Below are positions 38,025 through 46,948 of a DNA stretch of 64,000 nt, one piece after another. Under the pieces are notes generated by a model. The model was not told the origin of the DNA. It saw nothing but the letters and a program-made list of their open reading frames with translations, and ran no database searches. How positions within the stretch are numbered: position 1 is the first letter of the stretch; each line of letters opens with the position of its first letter. The stretch is from NCBI RefSeq assembly GCF_023736155.1, contig NZ_JAMLJJ010000007.1, positions 46,054 to 110,053 of the forward strand. The letters are read 5' to 3'. Position numbers and translations under genes: made by a program. Source of the stretch: Larsenimonas salina. GTDB lineage: Bacteria > Pseudomonadota > Gammaproteobacteria > Pseudomonadales > Halomonadaceae.

Positions 38025-38990
38025 ATGCCTCAACCGATGCAGATCAAACTGGCCAACCCGCGTGGGTTCTGCGCAGGGGTTGATCGCGCGATCGATATTG
38101 TCAATCGGGCGCTCGATGTCTTCGGCGCTCCGATCTATGTACGCCACGAAGTCGTCCACAACAAGTTTGTGGTCGATTCACTGCGAGACCGGGGCGCGGT
38201 GTTCGTCGAGGAGCTTCATGAGGTGCCCGACGACGTCATCGTGATCTTCTCGGCGCATGGTGTCTCCCAGGCCGTGCAGGACGAGGCGGACCGACGCGGA
38301 CTCAAGATCTTCGATGCGACCTGCCCACTGGTGACCAAGGTGCATATGGAAGTGTTGCGCTACGCCAAGCGTGGGCGCGAATGCATCTTGATCGGTCATG
38401 AAGGTCACCCTGAGGTCGAGGGCACCATGGGCCGTTATGACGAGCGTTATGGTGGGCGTATCTATCTCGTCGAAGACGAAAACGATGCCCGAACGCTCAA
38501 GGTTAACGACCCGAATAATCTATCGTTCGTGACTCAAACAACGCTCTCGATGGACGACACTTCCAGGGTCATCGATGCGCTCAGAGAGACTTTCCCCAAC
38601 ATCGAAGGGCCGCGCAAGGACGACATCTGCTACGCAACGCAAAACCGGCAGGACGCGGTTCGTATACTGGCCGAACAGAGCGACGTCGTGCTGGTGGTGG
38701 GCAGCCCAAACAGCTCCAATTCCAACCGACTGCGTGAGCTTTCCGAGCGCATGGGCACGCCCGCGTACCTGATCGACGATGCAAAGCAGATCGAGGAAAG
38801 CTGGTTCGAAAGCGGCGCCGTGATCGGCATCACGGCCGGGGCCAGCGCGCCCGAGGTGCTTGTCGAAGGGGTGATCGAACGCCTCAAGACGCTGGGGGCG
38901 CAGTCGCCTGATGAGCTGATTGGTCAGGAAGAAACCATTCGGTTCTCGATGCCGAAAGAGCTTCGCGAGCGGGTCATTGCCAGCAGCTGA
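38025..38990 (+). CDS. ispH: 4-hydroxy-3-methylbut-2-enyl diphosphate reductase
   Basis: Last enzyme of the MEP pathway; reduces HMBPP to isopentenyl and dimethylallyl diphosphate with a [4Fe-4S] cluster. The three cluster cysteines are Cys16 ([11 protein letters not shown]), Cys100 ([11 protein letters not shown]) and Cys202 ([11 protein letters not shown]). The 321-residue protein also has [10 protein letters not shown] and [11 protein letters not shown]. It is in the conserved position after fkpB with GAGGA upstream. Its products feed ispB and, probably, carotenoids via the next gene crtZ. Confidence 0.97.
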   Translation: MPQPMQIKLANPRGFCAGVDRAIDIVNRALDVFGAPIYVRHEVVHNKFVVDSLRDRGAVFVEELHEVPDDVIVIFSAHGVSQAVQDEADRRGLKIFDATCPLVTKVHMEVLRYAKRGRECILIGHEGHPEVEGTMGRYDERYGGRIYLVEDENDARTLKVNDPNNLSFVTQTTLSMDDTSRVIDALRETFPNIEGPRKDDICYATQNRQDAVRILAEQSDVVLVVGSPNSSNSNRLRELSERMGTPAYLIDDAKQIEESWFESGAVIGITAGASAPEVLVEGVIERLKTLGAQSPDELIGQEETIRFSMPKELRERVIASS

Positions 38991-39004
38991 TAACGGGGTG
39001 GAAC

Positions 39005-39487
39005 ATGGGCGGCGTGCTAGAGTTTCTGATCTTTTTTTTCATCGGATTGGTCGGCATGGAGTTCGTGGCCTGGTTCACTCACCGCTTCATCATGCACGGC
39101 GTACTGTGGTGCTGGCATCGCTCGCATCACCGTGAGCGCCAGGGCGTTTTTGAACTCAACGACCTGTTCGCGGTGTTTTTTGCGCTGCCGGCGATCGTTC
39201 TGATCTATCTCGGCACCGAAGCCGGCTATGGCTGGGCCCTGGCATTAGGCCTCGGTGTGACGGGCTACGGGGTCATCTACTTCGTGTTTCATGATGGTCT
39301 TGTGCATCGTCGGTTTCGTGTGCCCTTGAATCGCCGACGTGCGTTCTGGCGCCATCGCATCGAGGCGCATCGGCTTCATCACTCGACCAGTACCCGCGAA
39401 GGGGCGGTGTCGTTCGGATTTCTGATCGTGCCCTCGCCGCAGTCGCTCAAGCAGGCTCTGATGAAGAAGCGAAAACGTCAGGCCTGA
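39005..39487 (+). CDS. crtZ: Beta-carotene hydroxylase
   Basis: Di-iron membrane hydroxylase that adds hydroxyl groups to the beta-ionone rings of beta-carotene, giving zeaxanthin. The 160-residue protein has the histidine clusters of the CrtZ family in order: THRFIMHG, WHRSHHRERQG, HDGLVHRRF and HRLHHS. It also has VFELNDLFAVFFALPAI and three to four hydrophobic segments. It lies 14 bp behind ispH with a ribosome-binding site in GGGGTGGAAC, so it is probably the last gene of the ribF-ispH operon. No crtE, crtB, crtI or crtY is in the window. A related fatty acid hydroxylase function is less likely. Confidence 0.85.
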   Translation: MGGVLEFLIFFFIGLVGMEFVAWFTHRFIMHGVLWCWHRSHHRERQGVFELNDLFAVFFALPAIVLIYLGTEAGYGWALALGLGVTGYGVIYFVFHDGLVHRRFRVPLNRRRAFWRHRIEAHRLHHSTSTREGAVSFGFLIVPSPQSLKQALMKKRKRQA

Positions 39488-39506
39488 CCCGGCTCGGTTA
39501 TTCCTC

Positions 39507-39531
39507 AAAGGGCTCATTCGAGCCCTTTTTT
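39507..39531 (+). terminator. Intrinsic terminator after crtZ
   Basis: AAAGGGCTC, ATTC loop, GAGCCCTTT and three more T; 20 bp after the crtZ stop. It separates the isoprenoid operon from the pilus genes. Confidence 0.88.
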
Positions 39532-39612
39532 CATGCATCAAGGCGCGCGTTCTCACGCCGTTAATCTCCTATGACGTTTCAGCAGGCATCCGCTTGCGCG
39601 CATGGAGAGATT

Positions 39613-40158
39613 ATGACCCATTCTCACGCGACCCAGCGTGGCTTCACTCTGATCGAAGTGCTTGTCACGCTGGTCATCGTCAGCATCGGCGTGATGGGCG
39701 CGGTGGCCCTTCAACTCAACTCGCTCAGAGCCAGCGACGCCGCGCTTAGCCGAACTCGGGCAACGCTTCTGGCCGAAGGCATTGTCGAGCGGGTGCGCGC
39801 CAACCCAAGTGCCGAGGCGCTCGCAATCTATAACGTCGGTGAATCCACCGACCCCGTGCTCGGAAGCGGTGCTCGTGGGCGTGTCGAGTGTACCGCCAGC
39901 GCGTGCTCGGCAGGTGACTGGGCAAAGCGTGACCTGTGGGATATCGACCAACAGCTTCAGCGCGAGGGGGCTACCTCCATGCTTGACGGCCTGCCCGAAG
40001 GCAGGGCCTGCATTGTTGTGTCCGACCAACGCGTCACGGCAGACGTTGTGTGGCAGGGCAGTGGCGGGGGTGATGTCACACTCACCGACTGTGGTCGTGA
40101 CGTGATTTCCTCGGGACGGCGGGCCGTTCGAATTGAAAGCGCGGTGGTGACGCCATGA
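39613..40158 (+). CDS. pilV: Type IV pilus minor pilin PilV
   Basis: Minor pilin that with PilW, PilX and PilY1 primes pilus assembly. The 181-residue protein carries a class III signal, QRGFTLIEVLVTLVIV, with cleavage between Gly and Phe and glutamate at mature position 5. A small cysteine-containing periplasmic domain follows. The start MTHSHATQ has GGAGAG upstream. It overlaps pilW by 4 bp, opening a pilV-pilW-pilX-pilY1 operon just after ispH-crtZ, matching the pil cluster beside ispH in Pseudomonas aeruginosa. Confidence 0.88.
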   Translation: MTHSHATQRGFTLIEVLVTLVIVSIGVMGAVALQLNSLRASDAALSRTRATLLAEGIVERVRANPSAEALAIYNVGESTDPVLGSGARGRVECTASACSAGDWAKRDLWDIDQQLQREGATSMLDGLPEGRACIVVSDQRVTADVVWQGSGGGDVTLTDCGRDVISSGRRAVRIESAVVTP

Positions 40159-41153
40159 GCCGTCAGCGTCAGCAGGGCGCCGGATTGATCGAGCTGATGA
40201 TTGCGCTGCTGATCGGAAGCGTACTGACCACGGCTCTGATCGGGTTTTATCTTCAATCGGCGCGGGACTTTCGCTATCAGCAGGCCGTGACGCAGGTTCA
40301 GGAGACCGGCCGGTTTACGACGCATTTTCTTGCTGATCAATTAAAGCGTGCCGGCTTCTGGGGCTTTGCCTGGGAAGCAAGCTTCGAAGGAAGTTTTACT
40401 TCGGCCGACGATCAATTAATCGACGAGGCCAGAGCCGGCTACAGCGACAGGCTTGGTCCCTTGCCGATCTGGAGTGGGCCGTCGCCGTGCAAGAGTCCCG
40501 GCTGCGCGCTGGTGCCGACGAACTATCGAGCGTCTTCTGCCGCGCCCGCTTCGGATGCCCTGATGCTCCGCTACGCCGACACCTCGGATGCGGGAGGGGC
40601 CACCCTGCACTTGGCCAGCAAGGGCGCCTGCCTGCAACTTTCCTTGAACGAGGTCAATGACTGTGGCGCCGTAAACGGGGCCAAGCCCCGTGAGCTTTGG
40701 AGCTATCGGGCGCTTGCCTTTGCCGTCCGCCAGATCTGCGAGGACGGGCAGGGGCGTCGCACGGCCTGCACCGGCGCGTTCGAGACCGCGCGCCCGGCGC
40801 TTTACATGGGCGTTCTGACCGAGTCGACCTACCGCATGACCGAAGTGGCCCCAGGGGTGGAGCTCTTGCGGCTTGAATGGGGGCTCGACACCAACGCCGA
40901 TGGCAGGCCTGACCGTGTGGCGACCGGCGCCTTGTCGAGCGAACAGGCCCGTCAGGCCGTCAGCGCGACGCTTTTTGTGGTGGTTCAAAGTGCGCCGCTC
41001 GACCGAAGCCTTTTACGCGCGCAACCCACGCTACGTCTAGGCGAGGTTTTCTATGCACCGCCTGAGGACAGCCGAGTACGGCGCGTGTTTTCTACCACGG
41101 TTGCGCTCGGCAATGTTCAAAGCCGCCGGGCGTTCGGCGAGGTGGCGCCATGA
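40155..41153 (+). CDS. pilW: Type IV pilus minor pilin PilW
   Basis: Large minor pilin of the pilus-priming complex, 332 residues. The class III signal QQGAGLIELMIALLIG has alanine, not phenylalanine, at mature position 1 and glutamate at position 5. The periplasmic part contains cysteine pairs and a DTNADGRPD stretch that fits a calcium-binding DxNxDGxxD loop; such loops occur in other PilW proteins. It overlaps pilV and pilX by 4 bp each, so translational coupling is likely. Confidence 0.87.
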   Translation: MSRQRQQGAGLIELMIALLIGSVLTTALIGFYLQSARDFRYQQAVTQVQETGRFTTHFLADQLKRAGFWGFAWEASFEGSFTSADDQLIDEARAGYSDRLGPLPIWSGPSPCKSPGCALVPTNYRASSAAPASDALMLRYADTSDAGGATLHLASKGACLQLSLNEVNDCGAVNGAKPRELWSYRALAFAVRQICEDGQGRRTACTGAFETARPALYMGVLTESTYRMTEVAPGVELLRLEWGLDTNADGRPDRVATGALSSEQARQAVSATLFVVVQSAPLDRSLLRAQPTLRLGEVFYAPPEDSRVRRVFSTTVALGNVQSRRAFGEVAP

Positions 41154-41650
41154 AAAAACAGCGCGGGTTCGTCTTGATGATGGCGATGATTTTGCTGTTC
41201 GGGCTGGCGCTTCTTGGCGCCACACTCAGCAAGAGCGGCGTTCTGGGCCTATCGTTGTCGCACCGGACCCAAGAGAGCGTGGATAACTTTCAGGACACCA
41301 ACGGGCGCCTGGCCGTACGACTGGGGAGTACATGGAGCCAGGCCAATCGAACGGCGCTCTTGGCGCTGGCATTGGGTGAGCGATTCACCGAAGACAGCGG
41401 GCATTCGGTGACGCTTGTGAACAAGGTGCTGACGTGCGCCTCAAGCGCCGAGCTTCGCGCCATGGGCAGCGATACCACGACGGTGCTGCGGCGGGTGGTC
41501 GATATCGAGGTGAACGGCGGCGATGGCGACGGGCAGGCGCCGTATACCTTGCACCAGGGCATGGTGGTGTCGACGCCGGGCGCAGGCAGTCGGCAGTCGC
41601 TGGACATGCGCACCCTGAACACACAGGAGAACACCCAATGCGGGTCATGA
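41150..41650 (+). CDS. pilX: Type IV pilus minor pilin PilX
   Basis: Minor pilin of 166 residues. The N-terminal hydrophobic helix QRGFVLMMAMILLFGLALLG follows a Gly-Phe cleavage site but has methionine at mature position 5 instead of glutamate. Lack of Glu5 is typical of PilX/GspK-like tip subunits. The identity rests on this feature, the size and the position between pilW and pilY1. The last 13 bp overlap pilY1. Confidence 0.82.
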   Translation: MKKQRGFVLMMAMILLFGLALLGATLSKSGVLGLSLSHRTQESVDNFQDTNGRLAVRLGSTWSQANRTALLALALGERFTEDSGHSVTLVNKVLTCASSAELRAMGSDTTTVLRRVVDIEVNGGDGDGQAPYTLHQGMVVSTPGAGSRQSLDMRTLNTQENTQCGS

Positions 41651-44583
41651 TCACGCTCTTATGGGTTTTGGTAATGGCCCAGGTCGTCAAGGCCGATGAC
41701 ACCAGCATCTATCTGCCGGAATACGTCTCTGGCCAGCCCCAGGTCATGATCGTCTTCGATAACTCCGGCAGTATGGCGACCGTAGTGCCGAATTCTGGTA
41801 AGACCCGCATGGAGATCGGCAAGGAGGTCGTTCAACGGCTGGTAGCTAACTACCCCAACATCAACTTTGGCCTGAGCGTATTCAACAATAACGCCGCCGA
41901 TGTCTACTGCACGGACTCCTGGTGCTCGATGAGCGGACGATACGCCGTTGAGAATCGCCATAATGGTGGGCGCATCGTGCGTGCGTTGAGTCCGGACAAT
42001 CAACAAAGTGCCAGTTCCCGACAGGCGCTTTTGAATACAATCAATACGCTAATACCGCAAACCTCGACGCCATTGTGCGAGACCATGTATGAGGTGTATC
42101 GCTACTTTACCGGTTCGGCGCCGATATTCGGTCTTGATAAAGCCTCGGCCGATACGCCGAATGTCGATGGTAATGCATTGATCAGCACCTCCGCGGGCGT
42201 TCGGTACCGTTCACCGCTTCGCATGTGCGAAAACGTGTATGTGGTGTACGTGACCGATGGGTTTCCTCAGTGGGACACGCGCGCCAATGCAGCAATCAAG
42301 TCCGAAACGGGCAAGTCCTGTGGCCGATATACGACGATCAATCCGGTCAACAGCAATGAGAACGTTCTCGCTGAGAACTGTCTGCCGACGCTGACCGAGT
42401 ATCTAGCCACCACCGACCTTTCTACAGCGCTTGAAGGCACACAGCACGCCTACACCTTTACCGTCGGTTTCACGACCGAGCAAAAGCTCCTCGAAGATGC
42501 AGCAACAACGCCCGATAGCATCTCGAAAGGCTATTTCACCGCCAACGATGAAGACGAACTGACCCAGGCGTTTACGGCTATCGTGACCTCGATCCTGGGG
42601 CTAAAGCCGGATCAGAAGGGGGTGGTCACGGTGGCAAGCGCCGATGGGTTCGTGAATGACTCGGTGGTCTATCAGCCGCTCTTTCAGCCCAAGCCCAGTC
42701 AGCGTTGGACCGGTAATCTCAAGAAGTTCGAATACGACACACTCAGCGGCTCAGTCAATGACAGCGCCGAAGCCTGGACGCCTTCGCTCTACAGCCCCTC
42801 TACGGCGGTCGAAAGCGGTGGTGTTGGCGCCCGGCTTCGAGACCGGTTCAAACGTTCGGAAGAATACGTGTACACGTCGACGGCCAGGGCTATCTATACC
42901 GATACCGGTAGCGGCGGGTTGCAGTCTCTGGCAACGCTCGGTCAGGGCGCCTTGACCCTGAGCTCTGCGGTCGCATCCAAACTTCGAGAGACATTCTACA
43001 GCCAGCAGGATGTGGTGGACTGGTTGATCGGCAAGGACGTCACCGGTGAAAACGCCACCAACCGCACGGACAACGTACGCCCCTGGTTGATGGGGGACAT
43101 CCTTCACTCTTCACCGCTTGCGATTAACTATGGCTGCCCTGGCAGCAACTGCATCTCAACCGTGTTTGCGGCCACCAACGAGGGCATGGTGCATGCCTTC
43201 GATGGCAACAGCGGCGCTGAACGCTGGGCGTTCTGGCCATCGTCGATGAGCGACATGGCCGTCTACCGAATGCTGAACCTGCCGGCTGCGTATTTGACCC
43301 CAAAGGGGGAGACGTTCAGTCAGGCCGGCCGCTATGGGCTCGACGGCCCGCTGACCCGGTTCACGTTGCCCGATGGCAATGGCGCCTTCACGACACGACT
43401 GACCGTCGGCATGCGCCGAGGCGGGTTCGAGTATTACGCGCTTGACGTCAGTGAGCCTGAATCGCCGCCGACACTGGCCTTTCATATCTCGCCCAGCCAA
43501 AAGGGGTTCAGCGAGCTCGGTCAAAGCTGGTCAGGGCTGATCCCTGCCATTTTTTCTGCAGCCAATACCCGTGGCAACGGCAACGGCAACGGCAACGGCG
43601 AAGGCACGACCAGAAAGGTTTTCGTATTCGGTGGTGGCTATGACCCGAACAAAGATGCCGACGGGGTTGGCACCGATGACGCGCGCGGTCGAGGCGTCTA
43701 TGTCGTTGACGCTTTGACAGGCGCGCTGATCAAGCATCTATCTTCGCCAACACTTGCCAACAGCGTGCCTTCCGACATTTTAACCGTGGACAGCAATGGA
43801 GATGGTGTGACGGACCGGCTGTTTTTCGGCGATACCGGAGGTAATGTCTGGATGGGAGACGTCAGCGCGCGTGAAACCAGCGAATGGCGTATAGAGCGTA
43901 TTGCCGCTCTTGGGCGTGACCGAGGTGGCTCGGCGAGCAACGATCGGCGCTTCTTTGCAGCGCCTGTTCTCTGGCGGACCACGCTTGAGGGCGATGCTGT
44001 AGATCTTTTGGTGCTCGGCAGTGGCAACCGGGCACGGCCTCAGTCGAGTGCGACCGAAAACAGGCTCTATTTGCTGAACGTGACCGAGCTTCTGAAAGAC
44101 TCGCTATTGGCGGCTCCGATACGCGACAGCGACCTTACGATATTAATGGAGGACCAGGATGAGGAAACCGAAGTAACCAGCAACACGCTGGGTGCGGGCT
44201 GGAAGCTTCTGTTCGATAGCGTCGGTGAGAAAGTGTTTTCAAGGGGCGTGCTGGTGGCGGATTCGCTGCTTTTTACGTCGTATGTGCCCTCCAACGCCCT
44301 GAGTATATGCACACCCGCCTCGGGGTCGACCCAGCTTCACATCGTGACGCTTACCAAAAAGAATGGTGTATTCACCGTACGGGCCGCTCAGACGAAAGTT
44401 GGGGACTTCATTCAGACGCCGCCGGAAACGCTGGTGACCGAGCAGGCGACCTTTTTGGCGGGGGTTGACGGCACGGTCGTATCCGAACTTTTCAAGAAGG
44501 TCGAGGCTTCGGATAAGGTCACTGAGCAGGGAGGCGTACTCAATCAGATGGTGACCTTTCCTGGGTATTGGTACAGGGAGTGA
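41638..44583 (+). CDS. pilY1: Type IV pilus tip/adhesin protein PilY1
   Basis: Secreted pilus-tip protein involved in adhesion, pilus biogenesis and surface sensing. The start MRVMITLLWVLVMAQVVKA gives a signal peptide and is preceded by AGGAGA. The 981-residue protein has an N-terminal von Willebrand A domain with a MIDAS motif (DNSGSM, residues 41-46) and a C-terminal beta-propeller PilY1 domain (about 480-950). A calcium-binding loop DSNGDGVTD lies near residue 717-725, matching the regulatory site of P. aeruginosa PilY1. A GNGNGNGNGEG run near residue 646-656 is encoded by a hexanucleotide repeat. No RGD was seen. Confidence 0.93.
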   Translation: MRVMITLLWVLVMAQVVKADDTSIYLPEYVSGQPQVMIVFDNSGSMATVVPNSGKTRMEIGKEVVQRLVANYPNINFGLSVFNNNAADVYCTDSWCSMSGRYAVENRHNGGRIVRALSPDNQQSASSRQALLNTINTLIPQTSTPLCETMYEVYRYFTGSAPIFGLDKASADTPNVDGNALISTSAGVRYRSPLRMCENVYVVYVTDGFPQWDTRANAAIKSETGKSCGRYTTINPVNSNENVLAENCLPTLTEYLATTDLSTALEGTQHAYTFTVGFTTEQKLLEDAATTPDSISKGYFTANDEDELTQAFTAIVTSILGLKPDQKGVVTVASADGFVNDSVVYQPLFQPKPSQRWTGNLKKFEYDTLSGSVNDSAEAWTPSLYSPSTAVESGGVGARLRDRFKRSEEYVYTSTARAIYTDTGSGGLQSLATLGQGALTLSSAVASKLRETFYSQQDVVDWLIGKDVTGENATNRTDNVRPWLMGDILHSSPLAINYGCPGSNCISTVFAATNEGMVHAFDGNSGAERWAFWPSSMSDMAVYRMLNLPAAYLTPKGETFSQAGRYGLDGPLTRFTLPDGNGAFTTRLTVGMRRGGFEYYALDVSEPESPPTLAFHISPSQKGFSELGQSWSGLIPAIFSAANTRGNGNGNGNGEGTTRKVFVFGGGYDPNKDADGVGTDDARGRGVYVVDALTGALIKHLSSPTLANSVPSDILTVDSNGDGVTDRLFFGDTGGNVWMGDVSARETSEWRIERIAALGRDRGGSASNDRRFFAAPVLWRTTLEGDAVDLLVLGSGNRARPQSSATENRLYLLNVTELLKDSLLAAPIRDSDLTILMEDQDEETEVTSNTLGAGWKLLFDSVGEKVFSRGVLVADSLLFTSYVPSNALSICTPASGSTQLHIVTLTKKNGVFTVRAAQTKVGDFIQTPPETLVTEQATFLAGVDGTVVSELFKKVEASDKVTEQGGVLNQMVTFPGYWYRE
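43573..43596 (+). repeat. Hexanucleotide repeat (GGCAAC)x4 inside pilY1
   Basis: Four perfect GGCAAC units encode Gly-Asn pairs in a loop of PilY1. The unit is two codons, so slippage would change loop length without a frameshift. Confidence 0.95.
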
Positions 44584-44743
44584 AAAATTAGCCATTAGTA
44601 TGGATAATGCGCAGCTCTAGGAAGTACCACTTTTTAATTAGTTAATTTTAATTAATAAGTCATTGTGTGTCTTTCTCACTCGCTCGGCGGGCCTGATGAA
44701 CTCTCGGGTCGGCATGCGCAGATTCATTGATTTAGAGACGGTT
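44584..44743. other. A+T-rich spacer upstream of the GGDEF-EAL gene
   Basis: About 160 bp, with a markedly A+T-rich core around 44629-44660 (repeated TTAATTA motifs) in an otherwise G+C-rich region. It fits a promoter with an UP-like or silencer-binding element. No clear terminator for pilY1 was seen. Confidence 0.6.
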
Positions 44744-46948
44744 ATGCACCTTTCGCCTGCCACACTTGTCTGGTCCCTTTGCCTGGTGCTCATCACACTG
44801 TGCCTTAGTTGCGCGGCGCTTTTTCAGACGCGTTTACGGCTCGATGCTTCCAGAGAACAACGTTGGAAAGCCGCGCTCGAAGGCAGTGGGTGTAGTGTCT
44901 GGTGGCTGAACCCGAAAGACTGGTCGATCCGCTATACAACCGATGCGCCGCGGGCGCTCGGATATGAAGGGCTTGGGTCGCACTTGACCTGGGCCCAGTG
45001 GCTTTCGTTCGTCAAACACGAAGACATTGCCCGCGTCGAGCGGGCATTGGCGCGCCACATCGACGGCCGGGATGGCTATTATCAGTGCGAGTATCAGGTG
45101 CTGAATGCGCGTGGAGACTATGAATGGATTCGAGCCAAGGGGAGTCTGGCTCGGTTTGGCAACACGGTGCTCGTGTGTGGCACCTTTGTGCAGATTACCC
45201 AGGAAAAGCAGTTCCATCTCGAACGTGAGCAATTGATCAGCTCTGCTCAAGAAGAGAAGGAACGTCTGAAAACGACCCTGTTTTCGATCGAGGATGCCGT
45301 TATCACGGTCGATGGAAATGGGCGGATCATGTTCATGAATCCCGCTGCCGAGCGGCTGATCGGGTGTGCGTTTGATAAGGTCGCAGGCTCTGATGTCGTC
45401 GATGTGTTAAAGATTGCCCCGAGTGACTCGGTGCATCCATTTATCCGCTGCGCCGAGCGTGGGCATATGCAGGTCGTGGATTCACCGATAGCGTTCAAAA
45501 ATCAGTTCGGGGAGCAACTGTCGGTGCGGGGCAAGGTGTCGCCGATACGAAGTTTCGAGGGTGAGTTCGCCGGCGCCGTGATTACCCTGCAGGATGTGAC
45601 CCATTCAACCGTTTTGCAGCAGCAGCTCAACCACAGCCACGATCACGACGCCTTGACCGGTACCCTCAACCGAGCCGGCTTTAAACGGCGACTTCAGCGT
45701 GCGCTCGAGGAGCGCTTGGAGGCCGATGAGGGGCGCGAGGCGGGCGTGGATCAGGTGCGCGCCCTGATCGTTTTGGATATCGACCGCTTCAAGCTGGTCA
45801 ACGATTTGGCCGGGCACATCGCTGGTGACAGACTGCTTTGCGAGGTGGCGGTGAAGCTTAAGACGCTTGCTGGTGATCAGGCGGTGCTCGCTCGGCTGGG
45901 CGGCGATGAGTTCGGTGTGATGAGACCGTTCAAGGATACGCATCAGGCGCGCCAGTTTGCTGAGTCACTGCTCGAGAGTCTTCATGAGCATGTGTTCAGT
46001 TGGCAAGGGCGGCTATACGACGCCTCGTCCAGTATGGGAATGGTGATGTTCAAGGAGGGCAGCCATACCGTCAGTGAGTTACTGAGCAAGGCCGACATCG
46101 CAAGCCACAGCTCAAAGCGAAACGGTGGCAACCGTTTGAGTGTTTTCGAACCGGGCGAGCTTGCGGTGGAGCGCCACGCCGAGGAAATGAGTGTAGCGGC
46201 CGAGATGCGAGAAGCGCTCGCCAAGGAGCGCTTTGTTCTCTACGAGCAGCCGATTCGTTGCTTGGACGGTCTGCATCGGGATCATATCGAAGTGCTTTTG
46301 CGCATGCGTGATTGCCATGGCACCTTGATCGCGCCGGGGCTGTTCATTCCAGTGGCGGAGCAGTTCGGGCTGATGCCTTCGGTCGACCGCTGGGTCATTC
46401 GTACGGTGTTGATTGAGCGAGGTGCTTCGCTTTCTGACCGGGATGTTGGGGTGAGCATTAACCTGTCGGGTGCATCCTTGAACGATCCGAGCTTTCCCGA
46501 GTTTCTCGCCACCGTGCTCGATCAGACTCAATTGCCACCTTCCAGTATCGTGTTCGAGCTGACCGAAACGGCACTGGTCAATCATATTGATCGAGCCCGT
46601 GCGCTGATTCTCAGGCTTCGAGCGCGCGGGTGTCGCATCGCCCTTGACGATTTCGGGAGTGGTGTGAGCTCCTTCAGCTATATCCAGCAGTTCGAGGTCG
46701 ACATCATCAAGATCGATGGCGCGTTCGTGAAGCATCTGCTGGACAGCCCACTCGACCGAGTCATTGTCGAGTCGATACAGCGTGTAGCCGATCAAATCAA
46801 GGCCATGACGGTGGCGGAGTATGTCGAAAGCGCCGAGCTCTATCGCGCGCTTTCTCATATCGGGATTAATTACGCCCAGGGGTATTTCATTCAGGCGCCG
46901 GTGCCAATGGCGCTGCCAGGCGAGATGGCGTCACAGATCACCACATGA
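44744..46948 (+). CDS. PAS-GGDEF-EAL cyclic-di-GMP protein
   Basis: Bifunctional c-di-GMP turnover protein of 734 residues from the ATG at 44744 (MHLSPATLVW); ATGs at 44696 and 44714 are alternatives. One N-terminal membrane helix (about 5-27) is followed by two PAS domains (about 45-160 and 175-300). The GGDEF domain has an intact LGGDEFG at residue 386 with DIDRFKLVND, but no RxxD inhibitory site. The EAL domain has EVL (Glu516) instead of EAL but keeps the other metal and catalytic residues (INLSG, FELTETA, LDDFGSG, IIKIDG, AEYVES, AQGYF). It follows pilY1, suggesting control of pilus or surface behaviour. The last 18 bp overlap the convergent fimT. Confidence 0.9.
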   Translation: MHLSPATLVWSLCLVLITLCLSCAALFQTRLRLDASREQRWKAALEGSGCSVWWLNPKDWSIRYTTDAPRALGYEGLGSHLTWAQWLSFVKHEDIARVERALARHIDGRDGYYQCEYQVLNARGDYEWIRAKGSLARFGNTVLVCGTFVQITQEKQFHLEREQLISSAQEEKERLKTTLFSIEDAVITVDGNGRIMFMNPAAERLIGCAFDKVAGSDVVDVLKIAPSDSVHPFIRCAERGHMQVVDSPIAFKNQFGEQLSVRGKVSPIRSFEGEFAGAVITLQDVTHSTVLQQQLNHSHDHDALTGTLNRAGFKRRLQRALEERLEADEGREAGVDQVRALIVLDIDRFKLVNDLAGHIAGDRLLCEVAVKLKTLAGDQAVLARLGGDEFGVMRPFKDTHQARQFAESLLESLHEHVFSWQGRLYDASSSMGMVMFKEGSHTVSELLSKADIASHSSKRNGGNRLSVFEPGELAVERHAEEMSVAAEMREALAKERFVLYEQPIRCLDGLHRDHIEVLLRMRDCHGTLIAPGLFIPVAEQFGLMPSVDRWVIRTVLIERGASLSDRDVGVSINLSGASLNDPSFPEFLATVLDQTQLPPSSIVFELTETALVNHIDRARALILRLRARGCRIALDDFGSGVSSFSYIQQFEVDIIKIDGAFVKHLLDSPLDRVIVESIQRVADQIKAMTVAEYVESAELYRALSHIGINYAQGYFIQAPVPMALPGEMASQITT

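Noticed and set aside
44629..44660. Insertion-sequence remnant in the A+T-rich spacer
   Set aside because: No terminal inverted repeats, target duplication or transposase fragment; A+T-richness alone fits a promoter.
44744..46948. LOV photoreceptor domain in the PAS-GGDEF-EAL protein
   Set aside because: Neither PAS domain contains the flavin-binding cysteine motif of the GRNCRFLQ type, so it is not the missing light sensor.
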